Shown here: piece by piece, positions 44,350-56,821 of the stretch
How the letters are laid out: each line of letters opens with the position of its first letter
How positions within the stretch are numbered: position 1 is the stretch's first letter
Source of the DNA: Tigriopus japonicus
Taxonomy: Eukaryota; Arthropoda; Copepoda; Harpacticoida; Harpacticidae
Length of the DNA stretch: 64,000 nucleotides
NCBI GenBank assembly: GCA_010645155.1
Contig: CM021317.1
Location: 2,133,565-2,197,564, forward strand
Direction: 5' to 3'
Translations under genes and position numbers: made by a program
Notes under the pieces: model-generated
Databases searched by the model: none
The model's input: only the letters and a program-made list of their open reading frames with translations
Told to the model about the DNA's origin: nothing

Positions 44350-47300
44350 ATGATTTCTGTAGAATCTCCAGAACAACAAGAAGAATGTGTAAGAATTATC
44401 TACAACGAATTGGCACCCAGGTTCGATTTCATCTAAATATAATTGTATAATGTAGAACATAATAATGGTCTTAAAATTAGATTCAATGAGTTTGGCTCAT
44501 CTGTGCTCCATGAGCAGATTCAACCTGTGGTTCAACATGCTTTGGACGCCTCTACCAAGGAGGTTGATGAGAATCAGATTGGCGGTCCGGATGGTCGTCG
44601 ATTCCAGTTCACAGAAACGAATTTGGGGGCCACTCCACCGCGAATTTCGGATATTCGGGCTCATTCCAGGTCTCATTCTGATGATGGACAAAAGAAGGAT
44701 GCTGTGATTGTGGATTTCAAGGTTTCTTACCTTGGAGACTGCAACCTTCAAGTTAGATTGTTGGGAATCCGAGGAGGAGTCAGGTTGGGGGATTTTTAAA
44801 TCTGATTTTGTTAGGTCGGAAGACTAATGGGCTGTCGGAATTGTAGGGATGTTCAAATAGAAGGAAGAGCTCGCTTGGTCATGACTCCAACACTTAGCAC
44901 CCTTCCGTTTGTTGGGGGGTTCCAATTATGCTTCTTGGATGAACCTCGGATCGACTTTGATATGGAGGGTCTGGCAAATATTTGTGATTGGCCTGGCCTA
45001 CGCAGAAAGGTACACATTAAAGAAACTTGTATTTTCATTGTTAATCTTAATAACAACCTTTTGACAAAAGTGACTCGGACACTTTTTTCAATAACTTTTT
45101 GTAAAATTGTAATTTTCGAGTTGGTTAAAAGTTGAATATCCTTGTTTTCGAAATGAATTGAAGTCAAGCACATGAAAGTAGTCTCTCAAATCGTCGTACC
45201 AATCACATCACATGAATGTGCTACTTAGTCTTTGGAGCCTTTAAAAGAAATACAAGTGCATTTGAAAACACTTCCTAAAATATCTGACCAAGGGTCAAGG
45301 CCAAAGAATGTAGCATGACTTAATAAGTGTTTTTAAGGTGAGGCAAGAGATTTTGGAAGACACTGCCAAGCGTTGCGTGTATCCGAATCGAATCAGTATT
45401 GGAATGGGCGTGGCTCAAGCGGATGTGAGATTAGTCAAAGGATTCAACCCTGAAGGAGTCCTTTTCGTTCGTGTTGTTCGTGCCAACGATTTGCCCAAAA
45501 AAGGTGAGAATGTGCCGCAAATTGTCCACATGAGATTGTTGAACATATGCCCTATCAACATTTGATTACAGGAGGATTTCGATCTCTGATCAATCAAGAT
45601 AAACCAGACACCTATATCAAAGTCTCTTTGGGTGCAATGAATCACTTAACTTCAGTAGTCAAGAATGATTGTAACCCAGAATGGCCAATTGAACAATGGT
45701 AAGAAGCATGAAAAAGCACTAATAAATGTGGCACTACACAAGTTTTGTTCTCGCTCTAGTTTAACGAGAACCTAGATAGACCTTAGGCTTAATCAAACCT
45801 TAAAAGAACTGAATATAAATGGAACGAATGATGAACTGTTGCTTATTCTGTACTTAATATTCTAATACATAATCAAATGTAAAATAGCCTACAGTACTTG
45901 CATGATGTGACTTGTCGCATCTACAGTAAAGCTTTACTCGCATCTTGTTGGAACATCAGCTGATATTTTTGTGGCTTGTCCGCTTCACCGCTCAACTGCT
46001 TTAACTTAAAATCAACAAACGAGATTTCGCGCCCGATTGGAATAAAAACACCATATGGCTGGAGCATAGTAGTCAAGCGGATAAGCTAATAAGCCACCAA
46101 AATGTCATTCAATGAGCCCCACTCAAGAGTTTGAGTTCGGTTTCTCATGATAAATACGCTCCTTTAGCTCACTGCTCCTTAAAGTTATGACTAGGGGAAA
46201 ACGGGGTTAAAGAATTGAGTCAAGTGACTTATAGAAAGTCAACAAATCGAACCCAAAATTAACAATTAAAAAAGTTTGATGCATAGCCTTAAACACCTCT
46301 AACAATGATGTGGTATTTAGGGCCGAATTTCCGTTGGAGACCATGGAAGGTCATTATGTGATCTTGAAGGCCTACGATGAAGATTCGTTGTCCAGAGATG
46401 AGTTCTTGGGTCGATCAGCCTTAACAGTCAAAGATATTTTGCTCGAACCCTCGGTGACAACCTCATTTATTGGCGATGAGAGCGAAAAATCCAAGGTTTG
46501 AGCAACATTAATTGACTAATGAAAGTTTCTTAAAAAATTACTCGAGTTCTGATTCTTCGTTTTAGTACGATGAAGTGTCTGGAGATGTTACTATTGAAGC
46601 TCGTTGGATGTCCTTTTATCCGGAAGGACCACATGAATCGATCTTGCCTAATCAAGGTTCAGTAGCGTATTGCTCAGTGTTCATTTACTCTGTCAATAAC
46701 TTGATTGAAAATCTCAACATGGCTAATTTGGAATCGGGTCTTCCCACTACACGGTAAGATTGTTATTCTGATTCACTTTTTTCAATGACGTTAATATTTG
46801 AATTCAAATTCGAAAGCTTTAGTTTTCCATGATAAGCAACATGTTTTTCTTTTTTCCTTAAGATCCTGAAAGAGGATTAAATGTAAGCTTGTTGGGAAGA
46901 AACCGCTTTTCAAAAATACAATTCAATTAACCAATTTATAAAGCGCGGATTATAAACTTTTTGCTTACAAATTTTACTGAATTTTTGGAGGGAACTTGTT
47001 CGTAAACATTTTTCGATTTTTTTTTGCATTTTCAGTAGTAACTAACTTCGTAGCACAAGCAAAGTTTCCTCGCATTTTCAGACCTTTAAACATGTTTCTT
47101 CAAATAATTCAGATCCGATGTAAAAATGGTTCTCAATTTTTAATAAACAAGCACAAAAGTTTCGAAAAAGGGAAAAAAACATATTTTGGCGAATAAAATG
47201 AAAGACCAAAATGAATTTCCTGCTTAATGAAAAAATGATGTTTGGAGATTTCATATCTACTTTTGGCCGGTTTTTACAATTCAATCACTTTTTTGCCCTT

Positions 47301-47797
47301 TTTGAAGTCCTTACTTCCGCCCTCCCTCATCCTTTAACCTTATTTTTACTCTTTGATTTTGGTACCCATAGAGATTGTCTTGAAGTCAGTATTCTTAGAA
47401 ATGTAAATGTGTTTCCCCAGATTGGTGATCTCTTACGGAGACAAGAAATTCAAGAGTTCCTGGGAAAAGAATGATCCTCATCCTCGATACGAGACCGGAG
47501 GCCATTTCTTGCTAAAATACCACGAAATCGAAGACGGGGGAGTTGTCACAGTGGCCATCGTTACCAAGGATGGTAAGTACCAATGACTAAATACATACAT
47601 ATCCATATTCTATTGACGGAATGTATTGTTGATAATTAACTCTATTTTATGTAGATGTTGTTATGAGCGAAGTCACCTTGCCCATTCAAGCCATGATTCA
47701 CGAACCATTGAGGAAGAAAATGGTTCAGATTGAACCTGAACTGAAACCTCATCTCACCATGACTCTGTCAGCAGATGTGAAATTCCTTCGAATGTGA
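44350..47797 (+). CDS. extended-synaptotagmin-like SMP and C2 protein, 9 exons
   Basis: Lipid-transfer protein of membrane contact sites by family. Exons 44350-44420, 44481-44783, 44847-45009, 45338-45503, 45572-45698, 46321-46495, 46566-46753, 47421-47572 and 47655-47797 agree in phase and give 495 residues. SMP domain ~24-195: LHEQIQPVVQHAL, RRFQFTETNLGATPPRISDI, VDFKVSYLGDCNLQV, GGVRDVQIEGRARLVMTP, GFQLCFLDEPRIDFDMEGLA, VYPNRISIGM. First C2 ~217-345: GVLFVRVVRANDLPKK, DKPDTYIKVSLG, and the calcium-loop-like KAYDEDSLSRDEFLGRS. A second C2-like region follows to the end. No N-terminal membrane hairpin is encoded: an in-frame TAA lies just before the ATG. Introns 1 and 2 use weak donors (GTTCGA, GTTGGG) but restore the family sequence exactly. 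Confidence 0.85.
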
Positions 47798-47899
47798 ACA
47801 CCTCTGGCTTATAATCTAAAGTTCTTTTTGCTCTGTGCTAACTCCATTAACTCTGTACTAATTACCAATGAATGCTTTATGGTTTTATTTACAAAAAAA

Positions 47900-48172
47900 C
47901 TATTTACCAACACAAACGTCTGGTTGATCTGGGACCACACTAAAGTTTCGGTTTCTGTTTGTCCAATGGAGAGCTTGACAATCGGGAATTGTGTCGATCC
48001 AAGAGCAAATTTCAATCAACGGATCAAATCCTAGCCCCTCTTTACAAAAGCATTTGGTAACAACCCAATGTCCTGAAAGCTTCTCACAATGATAGTAAAC
48101 AGAACAATCCCGTGGATTCCCAGTGTCAGGGTTCAGGCCCTCATGTTGGCAAAATAATTCCAAACTGTCTTC

Positions 48173-48215
<43 letters not shown>

Positions 48216-51200
48216 GGGGTAGTTGTTGTTGGGGTAGTTGTTGTTGGGGTAGTTGTTGTTGGGGTAGTTGTTGTTGGGGTAGTTGTTGGGGTAGTTGGTG
48301 TGGTTGTTGTTGGGGTAGTTGTTGTGGTAGTTGTTGTGGTTGTTGTTGTGGTAGTTGTTGATGTTGTTGTTGTGGTAGTTGTTGGGGTAGTTGTTGGGGT
48401 AGTTGTTGTGGTTGTTGTTGGGGTAGTTGTTGTGGTAGTTGTTGTGGTTGTTGTTGAGGTAGTTGTTGATGTTGTTGTTGTTGGGGTAGTTGTAGATGTT
48501 GTTGTTGGGGTAGTTGTTGTGGTAGTTGTTGTGGTTGTTGTTGTGGTAGTTGTTGTGGTTGTGGCTGTTGTAAAAGCTTCACAACCATCCACAAGCTCCG
48601 GTGGTTGGCATTCGGATGTGACTATATCGAAATATTTTCCAGAGGGGCAGATCATTTGATGAATATCCCACCGTGTCCCGTCATCAATGAGCTCACAGAA
48701 GAAATATCCATTGTTGCAGCCTTGAGCCTACGCATTTTTAAGGTTAACTTTAATCAAATGTTGACATATTTAACAACTTGAAGTTCAGTTTACCTCGGGG
48801 AAAGGATTGTTTCCCTCTTGATGACAAATTTCAGAAGGGGGTAGGTCTACAAACGTCGGTCCTATTTCGAAATCGACCAAACTTTCTACTTTAAAAGAAG
48901 AATGCTCTTAGTAACTTTAGACTTACCGAATGTTTTTCGCCTACCAAGGAATGTTTCCAATATCTGAAAGGAAAGTACTAAAATGTTTTAGACGACCATT
49001 CCTTTCTCCGCTTATTCATTTACTTATTTACTTCGAATCAAAGACTTCTTGATTGCGGGGTGTCGGAAAACCGAGTGTGATTTTAATAAAAACCAAAAGT
49101 TTGTACAATAGCATGTTTTGTGATAAATTTTGTGGAGAGAGTCTATTGTACGTTTTTATCCTCTGTGCTGTCATCCAGCAATCAAGAAATCCATAACAAA
49201 ATTAATCGGAACATTTTGATTGACGAGACTTAAAAAAATGCAACACTAGTTCAGAAGCACAATGTTATATTTGTTTCAAATCACGTGTTATATATAAACA
49301 TAAGTTCAAACTACACCTTAACTGGGCAGTCAACATTGTTGGCCCAATTGCAGGTGAAGCTCTCCATATCAAAGAAGAGACCATCTGCACAATGGCCTGG
49401 AATCACTTGAAAATGGCCAGCTTCATTCAAGACGCATTGGTAATAGATTGAACAATCTTTGGGATCACGGTGGAAACCTTCACTTCCCTCACAAAGACTT
49501 TCATCAGGATTTGGTCCCAAGGTTGTCTCATCGGGATTTCCAGGCGTCGTGTCACCACCAGGGGGCGATGTTGGTGCAGTACCCTCCTACAAAGAAGGTT
49601 CATATTTTCTTTTACTTTTAATGATATAAAGGGATTCTTCCAGTCCGTCTACAATGTTTACACGGAAGGGAAGGGCACAAAAAGTTCATTCAGCACAATT
49701 TCAACATTTTCTTGTAACTTAGTGCATTCGAAGGAGTCTTATTAAACTCGGATGTTTTGTATACGCAAGCTACAAGCATGCTTTCAATTTTGATTTCAAG
49801 CGTATTTAAAGCCTCCTAGGGCAAAATTGAACACATTGTGGTTAATCTACTAACTTGAAGCTAAAAGTCAAATGGCGTCTTTTTGAAAGTCTGAGAGTGT
49901 TGAAAAGGCCCAAAAAGGGTTGAATTCAATGGACACCACAAAATGTGAGAGTAAACCCTCCGCCGACAACGCCTCTTGTTGCCAGACTCGTGTATGGTTG
50001 CCAGATGGAGACTTTTAATGCCACTTTTTGGCACTATTTAATAGATGATAACATTTTGTGAGCGGCGTCGTTTCAAAACAATTTGAAAAAAAAGTTTTGG
50101 TTGGATAACGTCACTGTGGGAAATATTTGCTATAACGCCAAAATGTTGGGTTAAAATTTCCGATTTGGCAACTCTGCCTAAATAAGACCACAGGAGGTGC
50201 TGGCGGCAAAGAGTTTACGGTGAAATTTTGATGAAGCATGAAATGAAATCAAATGACTTTAAATGAATGCATTGAGTATCAACTATGGCGCAAACTGTTT
50301 TTCCAAAGGAACATTCTTATCACTTGAAAGATTTTTCAAACATGATACATTTTTGAATTGTACTTGTTTGAAAAACACTTTGCACACAAGTTGTGCCAAA
50401 ATTCCAACAATGGGTAGCTGTTAACGCAGAAAGGATTTTTTAGAGTACACCAAAATCAAGTACGAGACATCTCGTACATACTCAACGAACGTTAATCTTA
50501 CTTGATTTTGGCGTACTCTAAAAATAATCTTATCTGTGTTAACACAGCCTAATTTTGGGGGTACAGGCCAATTTCAGGTAAAATTTACGTTCAAAACAGT
50601 CTGAAACAGGGCTTTGACATCGTCAAGGCTAGCAATCGGAATCCCTTTTAGGTCCAGGAGGTTATTTGATTTGTGTTTTTTGTTAAGGAGTCAGTAAATC
50701 ACTGAAAATGGGTGTTCCGTGTAGGAATATTACTGCTCCTTTCCACGCTTTGGTTGCCAATGTTATACATGAAAGACTTAAATTTGGCAAAAATAAAAAA
50801 TGTCTATTGTGTTGACTTACTGAGCATCCAGGCACCTGATCAGGCCATGCACAAGCTTGAGAAATGGGATCAAAGGCCAAATTCTCCCCACAATCGCCAG
50901 GTATCAGTCCCCACTCACCATTTTGTGGCACACAAGAATAATAGTGATCTAAAAAGAAAATGAAAAGTAAGTAAAACTCACTATCCAAGATATCCCATCA
51001 TCTCAGAAATGAGGAAAAAATTATGAATTGACCTCCTAAAGGTGTCGCTGACAAGAATTTCAGTTACAGGGTCGGTGCGGTAAATATAGACTTAAACGTT
51101 TTTAGGACATATGTTTGCTCCAGGCCAAATTCTGGCTCATAAACTTCTTTATCTAATCTAAACTAAAATTGGAGACAATTAACATTAAAAAGTTCATTCC

Positions 51201-54200
51201 AGTCCGAAAATCTGAAATACTGAAATAATAACAAACAGTTAAGGTACCGTGCAATATTTTCAAAAGAGGTCACCAAATCGATGGTTTGGTGCATCCCCAA
51301 GGGAAGTAACAAAGTCACAATATCTTATCAAAAGCAAGCTTTTAAAAATCCTGTTTTTAAATCCCAAATTATTTTGTTTTTCAATATGTTGTTCTCATTT
51401 AATTTACTTAAAAATACAATGCATTCCAATTGAATTGTATTACGGCTCCTATGTTTCGTCTGCGCCAAGGTATGCTACAAGTAATGACTTTATGCGAGAT
51501 TCAAGCCTCTTAAGGCATCATCTTTAGTTTTAGCCAGCTACTAAGTTTTTTAATAACATTTGTGAGGCATTGTTTTCGCAACCCAAGAATATTCAAACGG
51601 CCAAGAAATGGTTTAAAGCAACTGAATTGAATTATGCTTCAAGCATGCAACTCCAGACAAAACATTCGACCTGACCTAACATCTGGCACTGTAATTAGTA
51701 TACGAAAGACATTTTCATTTCACGTGTGAAAGGCGACTATTTTCCAAAATTAACTTACGGCAATTTTCTGGGTCTGGCTTGAGTCCTGGTGTTCCATCAC
51801 AGATCTCATTGGGAGGAGGGGTGGAACCCGAGGGTGGTCGGGTGGTTGGATCCACTGGAAGAGGCGTGGTATAGCCTGGAGGAGGAGTTTGAGGTCCACC
51901 ATTGAGTACCTATTTTTCCAAAATAAAAGCATGTTTTTTTCAGGATTTGATTGAGTTATCTAGAATCAGAAAAGGAGTCTTACATCTTGAACCTTCTGGA
52001 TCAATCCAAAGCGCTTCTCACTGCAGAATCCTTGGAAGTCATCGGTGTCAATGGACCAAACCATAGCTCCACCATATCCATTGTCCTTGATAAATTGAGC
52101 CTTGACCTCAATACTTTGAATATCTTCAAAACTGAACCATTGACTGTCTCTCACAATATAAGGCGAGACCACATTTTCATCCTATCAAGTATAAGGAAAA
52201 AAGAAACCGGTAGTGTTTAGTAAAACTTTCAAGTAATGTTTGATTTCTTTTTTTAAGAGGGGAAAAGGCAAAGTTTGGTTTTTAAGTTCGGTTTTCAATA
52301 ATCTATTCCTAAACGTACTAAAATTGTTAAAAAATTACAAAAAAAAATATGAAATAACAGAATATTTTCAATTTGATTAATTATCAGTTCAAAATAAACT
52401 ATGTTTTACTATATTTGACAAACAATATGATTGGTGTGAGTCAAAGCTTCAATTTCAACTGAAAAATTACTCTCTTATAAAAAAGATGCTACATCCAATC
52501 CTCTCCAATTCTCGCTCAACTTTAAAAAACGAGTTCGTCTGTCCTCGTTTCAAATTTTGAAGAGCTTCTGTTTTTCTTCATATGTTTTTGCGGCTATTGC
52601 CATATTTCGTCTAATTTTACTGAAAGGCCAATGGCTCTTACCCGAACTTCGGTCCATTGGTCCAATTCGCCCTTGACATACATGCGCTCACAATATTCAT
52701 TGAAGCCCCAGAATCCAGATGTGCCTGTGTAGTAACCAGGATCACAACCAGCCACTGCAGGGGCGTAGAAACCATTTTCAGCGGGGTTTTGGAGAGTAAA
52801 ACCACGTCCATAGGCGGCTAATCCCATGAGAAGCTGTTCCTTGCGGGCACCCAATTGGACGTAATAGTCCATAGAGAACTCCTGATTCAAATGGTATCCT
52901 GGATGACCCTCTTCACTCTCTTCTGGCATTTGGTGCAATGGACAATTATGAGCCGTATAGGTGTGGTTCTTGAACCTAGATAATATGATGAGAAATGGTT
53001 TTGTAGAATTAACAGCAAAATGCAAAATTTGTTTAAAATTCCTCAGGATAGTGGAACATGGGCAGTTACATTAAAAACAAAATGCAAAATTTGTTTAAAA
53101 TTCCTTAGGATAGTGGAACATGGGAAGTCAAAAAATGATGTAAGCTCCCTAAAAAAGTAAGCTCGTCCAAAAAAAATACAAAAAGTGGTAACAATGCATA
53201 GATTTATCATGAACTTATCAAACGAACGACCTCGCGGAGGGTAAAACATGGTACTTTTTCACCCTCCACGTGGTCGATTGTCCAACGTTCAGCAGTTGAG
53301 AAATCTATAGGGCAATTGAAGTGTGGCTTTGTTGTGCTTTTTCATGGAGCGAGAGCGTCGACATCTGCCACGGCTAGCTCGCACTGTGCATGCACTTGAA
53401 AAGAGACAAAATTCAGCATTTCTCAAGCAAATATGCCTAACTTGTAACATAATTTCCTATTTGATGTAGATAAACTATCATTACATTGCTAGAACAAGTC
53501 AATGCAACATATTTTGCACAATTTCTTGAATTATGCCAAGTTTTGTCTCTTTGCAAGTGCATGCACAGTGCGAGTTGGTCGTCACACTTGTCGACGCTCT
53601 CGCTCCATGAAAAGGCACAACAAAGCCACACTTCAATTGCCTTATGGACAGTGCAAGGTTGCCTTATTATTTCTAAACAATTCTAATGTTATAATATGGC
53701 TTCGAATAAAGCTACTAATTTTTGGCCTGAAAATGCACATATTAAGATAGTGATAACTTTTATTGAAAGTTATAAATTCAATTTGAAGACAGTTGCTAAA
53801 AGATGGCATTTCCCATCCTAAAATGTCAAATTTGACCCAATACTTTAAAATTTAGAATTTCCCAACGTCGGACATTTGATAGATTTAAATTTCAAAGTGA
53901 ATTTTGCATGCAAGTATTTTTTTAGTCAGTTGCTTTTGGTTTCGGTTTCGGTAAAGGATTGAACCGAGAAAAATATCAGCGGAGACCTTTGCCAGACCCA
54001 TCTTGCGTTGATTTTCAACATGCTTGCCACGAAATAATCTTTGATGCCACTTTTTGACCACATGTCAAGTCTGTTTCTTCGATGGCTATCCTTTTTTCGA
54101 AAAGGCTCTTTTCTCAAAAATGGGTGCCATTTAAGCTAAATGATGCCTCTCAAAAGAAGATAATCGTCAAGGAAAAGGACATAAAATTTTGCCAAAACTA

Positions 54201-56821
54201 ACATAGTATATCTCGCCTTGGCAACCATTCTGAAAATCAACGTAAGATGGGTCTGGCGACGCAAGGTCTTTGCTGATGTTTTTCTCGGTTCACAAAGACT
54301 ATGACGTCATCAAAAGTCTTCGTTTAGCGCCTAGTAAAATGAATCTTTTAAAACAAAGGGATTTGAACTTAATTACCATCCGTGGTAATCGTAAGTCATA
54401 ACGTTGAAGAAGTCCAAGGTTTCGGCCATAACGGGGACATCGTAGGCCAAATCAATGGTATTCTTTCCGGCAGACACGGCGGCAGTAATCATCAAGTTGT
54501 GCTCGTCAAAGGCAGCCCTCATCTCTCGAATGAGAGCCGAAAAATTGTCCTTGTCCACAACTGGATCTCCAGGGCTGTCCTCACGACCACCTAAAAGTTT
54601 TTTTTAAATAATTACCAAGGGTAGACAAATTATGCAAATAAACCTTGATGCATTTTGTGATTAGAGGACTAAACATTTCGCCAATAAATTTGAGAACGGC
54701 AAAATTTAGTCACTAGCTGGAGTTTAACATGCTTGTTTTCCTACTCCAAGACTTATAATATTTTCAGGGATCAAACGTTGATAAAATGGGCTATGGGGGA
54801 AAATCAGCCGTGGCATTTTCCCCCAACCTGTTTTGATATACATGTGTGATTGTTTCAAGTTGAAACACAATTCATTGTCATTGAAATATAATTTTTCACA
54901 GGCTCGTGAAATATTTGGCCAATACTGAATTTTAAAGCCATAAGCTCGAAAACAATGGAAATAAAATCATTGGTTGATAACACCCCAAACTTCTACAAAC
55001 TTTTTCAAATAAGGATTAAAAGAGAACGTAAAAGATACGGAAAGGCACCAATGAAATTTCTGCAACCTCTGATTCCTTACCAGGATATTCCCAATCCATG
55101 TCGAGACCATCAAAGTTATGGTCCAAGAGCATTTGCACACAACTCTGGATGAAAGCTTGACGACGCTCAGGCGTTTTGGCCATCTCTGAGTATTTACTGG
55201 CCCCTTCGTTCCATCCTCCAATAGCCAAGAGGGTCTTCAAGTTCGGGTTGATCAATTTCAAGTTGGTGAATCGATCATAGGCTCCCTTGCCCCAATTGTC
55301 ATAGAAGTCATTGTAGGGATCCAAAGACATAATGGTGTATTCAGAGGGATGCAAGCCCGCAAAGCCGAAAACCACGTGGGTGCACATGAATGGATCGATG
55401 TCCTCCACATCGAACTTTCCGTAACTAAAACGATGTTTCCTCTTTATTTAGGCACTTGGTAAATTTGCGTTCAATTTTCCCCCATTAATAAATTCAAAGA
55501 AGAGCTACCATTTTGATCGTTAGATGGCGATCTAGTGTGTTCGGTCGGCAATGTATTGATTTTGAATAAAACTACCTGCATGAGAAAAGGATTTATACTA
55601 TTAAAAGATGTTAATAAAACATTTCAATAAGTAGAGGTATATTTAGGGATAAAACTTGATTGAGTTTTTGACCTTTTTAAGCCTTAACTTTTGCCCAATT
55701 CTGTGATGGATCGTATTTTGGCACTCCAAAAGCACGTTAAAGTTATTGGGATTCAAACGAGATATGAAAGTTTTAGAATCGTTCAATGTGGCCATCATAT
55801 ATTTTCTGAGGATCTGATATTAGGCCTTAGTAAACGAATTCGACTCAAGACTGATAATTTTCGGACTAAAAATTTAATTCCAAACTTTTAAGAATGTAAT
55901 TTTTGACAAGACAACAATAACAAATACTTTCTTTTGACTGAATGTGACTCGTAATTCTCTCCATCAAACGTGCTTAATTTATATATTTTTTGACTACAAA
56001 ACAATCTATCGTGGAAATTGTTTGTTTAGTGAGATATTATGTAATATTATAAAAAACCGTAACGCAATTCGTCATGTTTCGTCTATCCTTTTTTGTAGTA
56101 TCGAGTAAATATGGGGGCAAAAATATGCAAAAAAATGACTTGATTTGGAAAAAACTTGCTCAAAAACATCTTATGGTGAAACTTAATCATATAAAGGGCA
56201 ATAAAACGGAAAATTACAAAAGATAGCAGGAAAAAATGGTTTTGCCTTTTCAAAGTAACAATGGCATTTTCTAAATTAACTACAACAAATAACCCTTAAA
56301 AACAATCTAAAATTGCATCAAGAATCAAATAAAATTTGGCCTACCAACAAATCAGAGAAGGCAAAAGAGATCAACTCTGATTTTTGGTTTAGGGGTTTTG
56401 TTTGAGGATGCATGCATGCTATAAGCATACTTTATCAATTGACTTTCATCATTTTTGGGCCTTTTTAATGCTCTCAGGCTTCTAAAATGACGCTCTATCA
56501 ATGTTAGTTTGTTTCTACGTAGTATGTATCATACCAAAATATGAACGAAAGAATATTTCCACAATCTTAAAATACGCTTGAAATTGATGTATGGAAGTAC
56601 GCTTTTGAAGCGTGCTTTGACGCTGACAAAACATACGAGCTGTTATGGCATGTAGTGCATGTTAATGCCAATCACTGAATGCAACTGTACCTCCATCTGT
56701 AAACGGACCAAGCTCCAAAATAGCACAACACTGGTTTGGGAGTCTCTTGTGAGGTCACTCCAGAGGTGGACCAAACTGCAATCAACCCAAGGGTTAAAAT
56801 GCTCAACAAACTGACCCTCAT
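47900..56821 (-). CDS. secreted GH18 chitinase with four peritrophin-A domains, 11 exons
   Basis: Extracellular endochitinase for cuticle or gut-matrix turnover. Exons: 56691-56821, 55081-55424, 54377-54590, 52642-52975, 51984-52181, 51759-51909, 50821-50948, 49317-49586, 48927-48963, 48794-48885, 47900-48727; all phases match, about 908 residues. Signal peptide MRVSLLSILTLGLIAVWSTS. GH18 domain ~30-405 with LLAIGGWNEG, the intact catalytic DGLDMDWE (Glu ~156), MTYDYHGW, LLMGLAAYGRGF and GAMVWSIDTDDF. Then a Pro/Thr linker, chitin-binding domains (six-Cys CBM14 type) at ~439-500, ~530-590, ~620-680 and ~822-885, with a ~130-residue almost pure Thr/Pro mucin-like tract before the last. Exon 9 is a 37-nt micro-exon. 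Failing to splice after exon 8 would end the protein at VKV, giving a shorter form. The last three exons could instead be questioned, but phase and domain order support one gene. Confidence 0.87.
48172..48570. repeat. coding microsatellite, Thr tract of chitinase
   Basis: On the plus strand it is TTG-based repeats with interspersed TTGTTGGGGTAG units; on the minus strand it reads ACA/ACT Thr codons with regular Pro (CCC) and occasional Ser. It encodes the mucin-like linker and is likely to vary in length between individuals. It also creates long open frames of poly-Val and poly-Gln type, which I regard as spurious. Confidence 0.9.
49043..49191. mobile_element. ~150-bp inverted-repeat element, chitinase intron 8
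   Basis: Arms include GACTTCTTGATTGCGGGGTG and, inverted, CATCCAGCAATCAAGAAATC, continuing through AATAAAAAC and GTACAATAG toward a ~30-bp centre. One arm has small insertions. Non-coding. Confidence 0.7.
50417..50548. mobile_element. 132-bp MITE, chitinase intron 7
   Basis: Inverted arms of ~45 bp: GCTGTTAACGCAGAAAGGAT then TTTTAGAGTACACCAAAATC at the left, with a matching inverted copy ending CTGTGTTAACACAGC. The short centre contains GAGACATCTCG. Non-coding. Confidence 0.8.
53016..53124 (+). repeat. 47-bp sequence duplicated in tandem, 62-bp period
   Basis: Copies at 53016-53062 and 53078-53124 (CAAAATGCAAAATTTGTTTA ... ATAGTGGAACATGGG) differ at one base. They lie in chitinase intron 3, immediately next to exon 4. 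Confidence 0.88.
53311..53641. mobile_element. 331-bp inverted-repeat element, chitinase intron 3
   Basis: Arms of ~105 bp start GGCAATTGAAGTGTGGCTTT and hold TTCATGGAGCGAGAGCGTCG and CTCGCACTGTGCATGCACTT. The centre is AT-rich. Identity between arms is high except for a short block after GTCGACA. TA-type flanks are possible but not decisive. Confidence 0.85.
53961..54291. mobile_element. ~331-bp inverted-repeat element, chitinase intron 3
   Basis: Arms of ~80 bp start GAACCGAGAAAAATATCAGC and include CCAGACCCATCTT and CGTTGATTTTCA; the right arm has a small insertion. It is unrelated in sequence to its neighbour at 53311 but almost the same length. Confidence 0.8.

Noticed and set aside
48123..48659. 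Poly-Val (plus) and poly-Gln/Pro/Leu (minus) long open frames
   Set aside because: Other-frame readings of the Thr microsatellite in the last chitinase exon; the Thr frame is flanked by CBM14 domains and is the real one.
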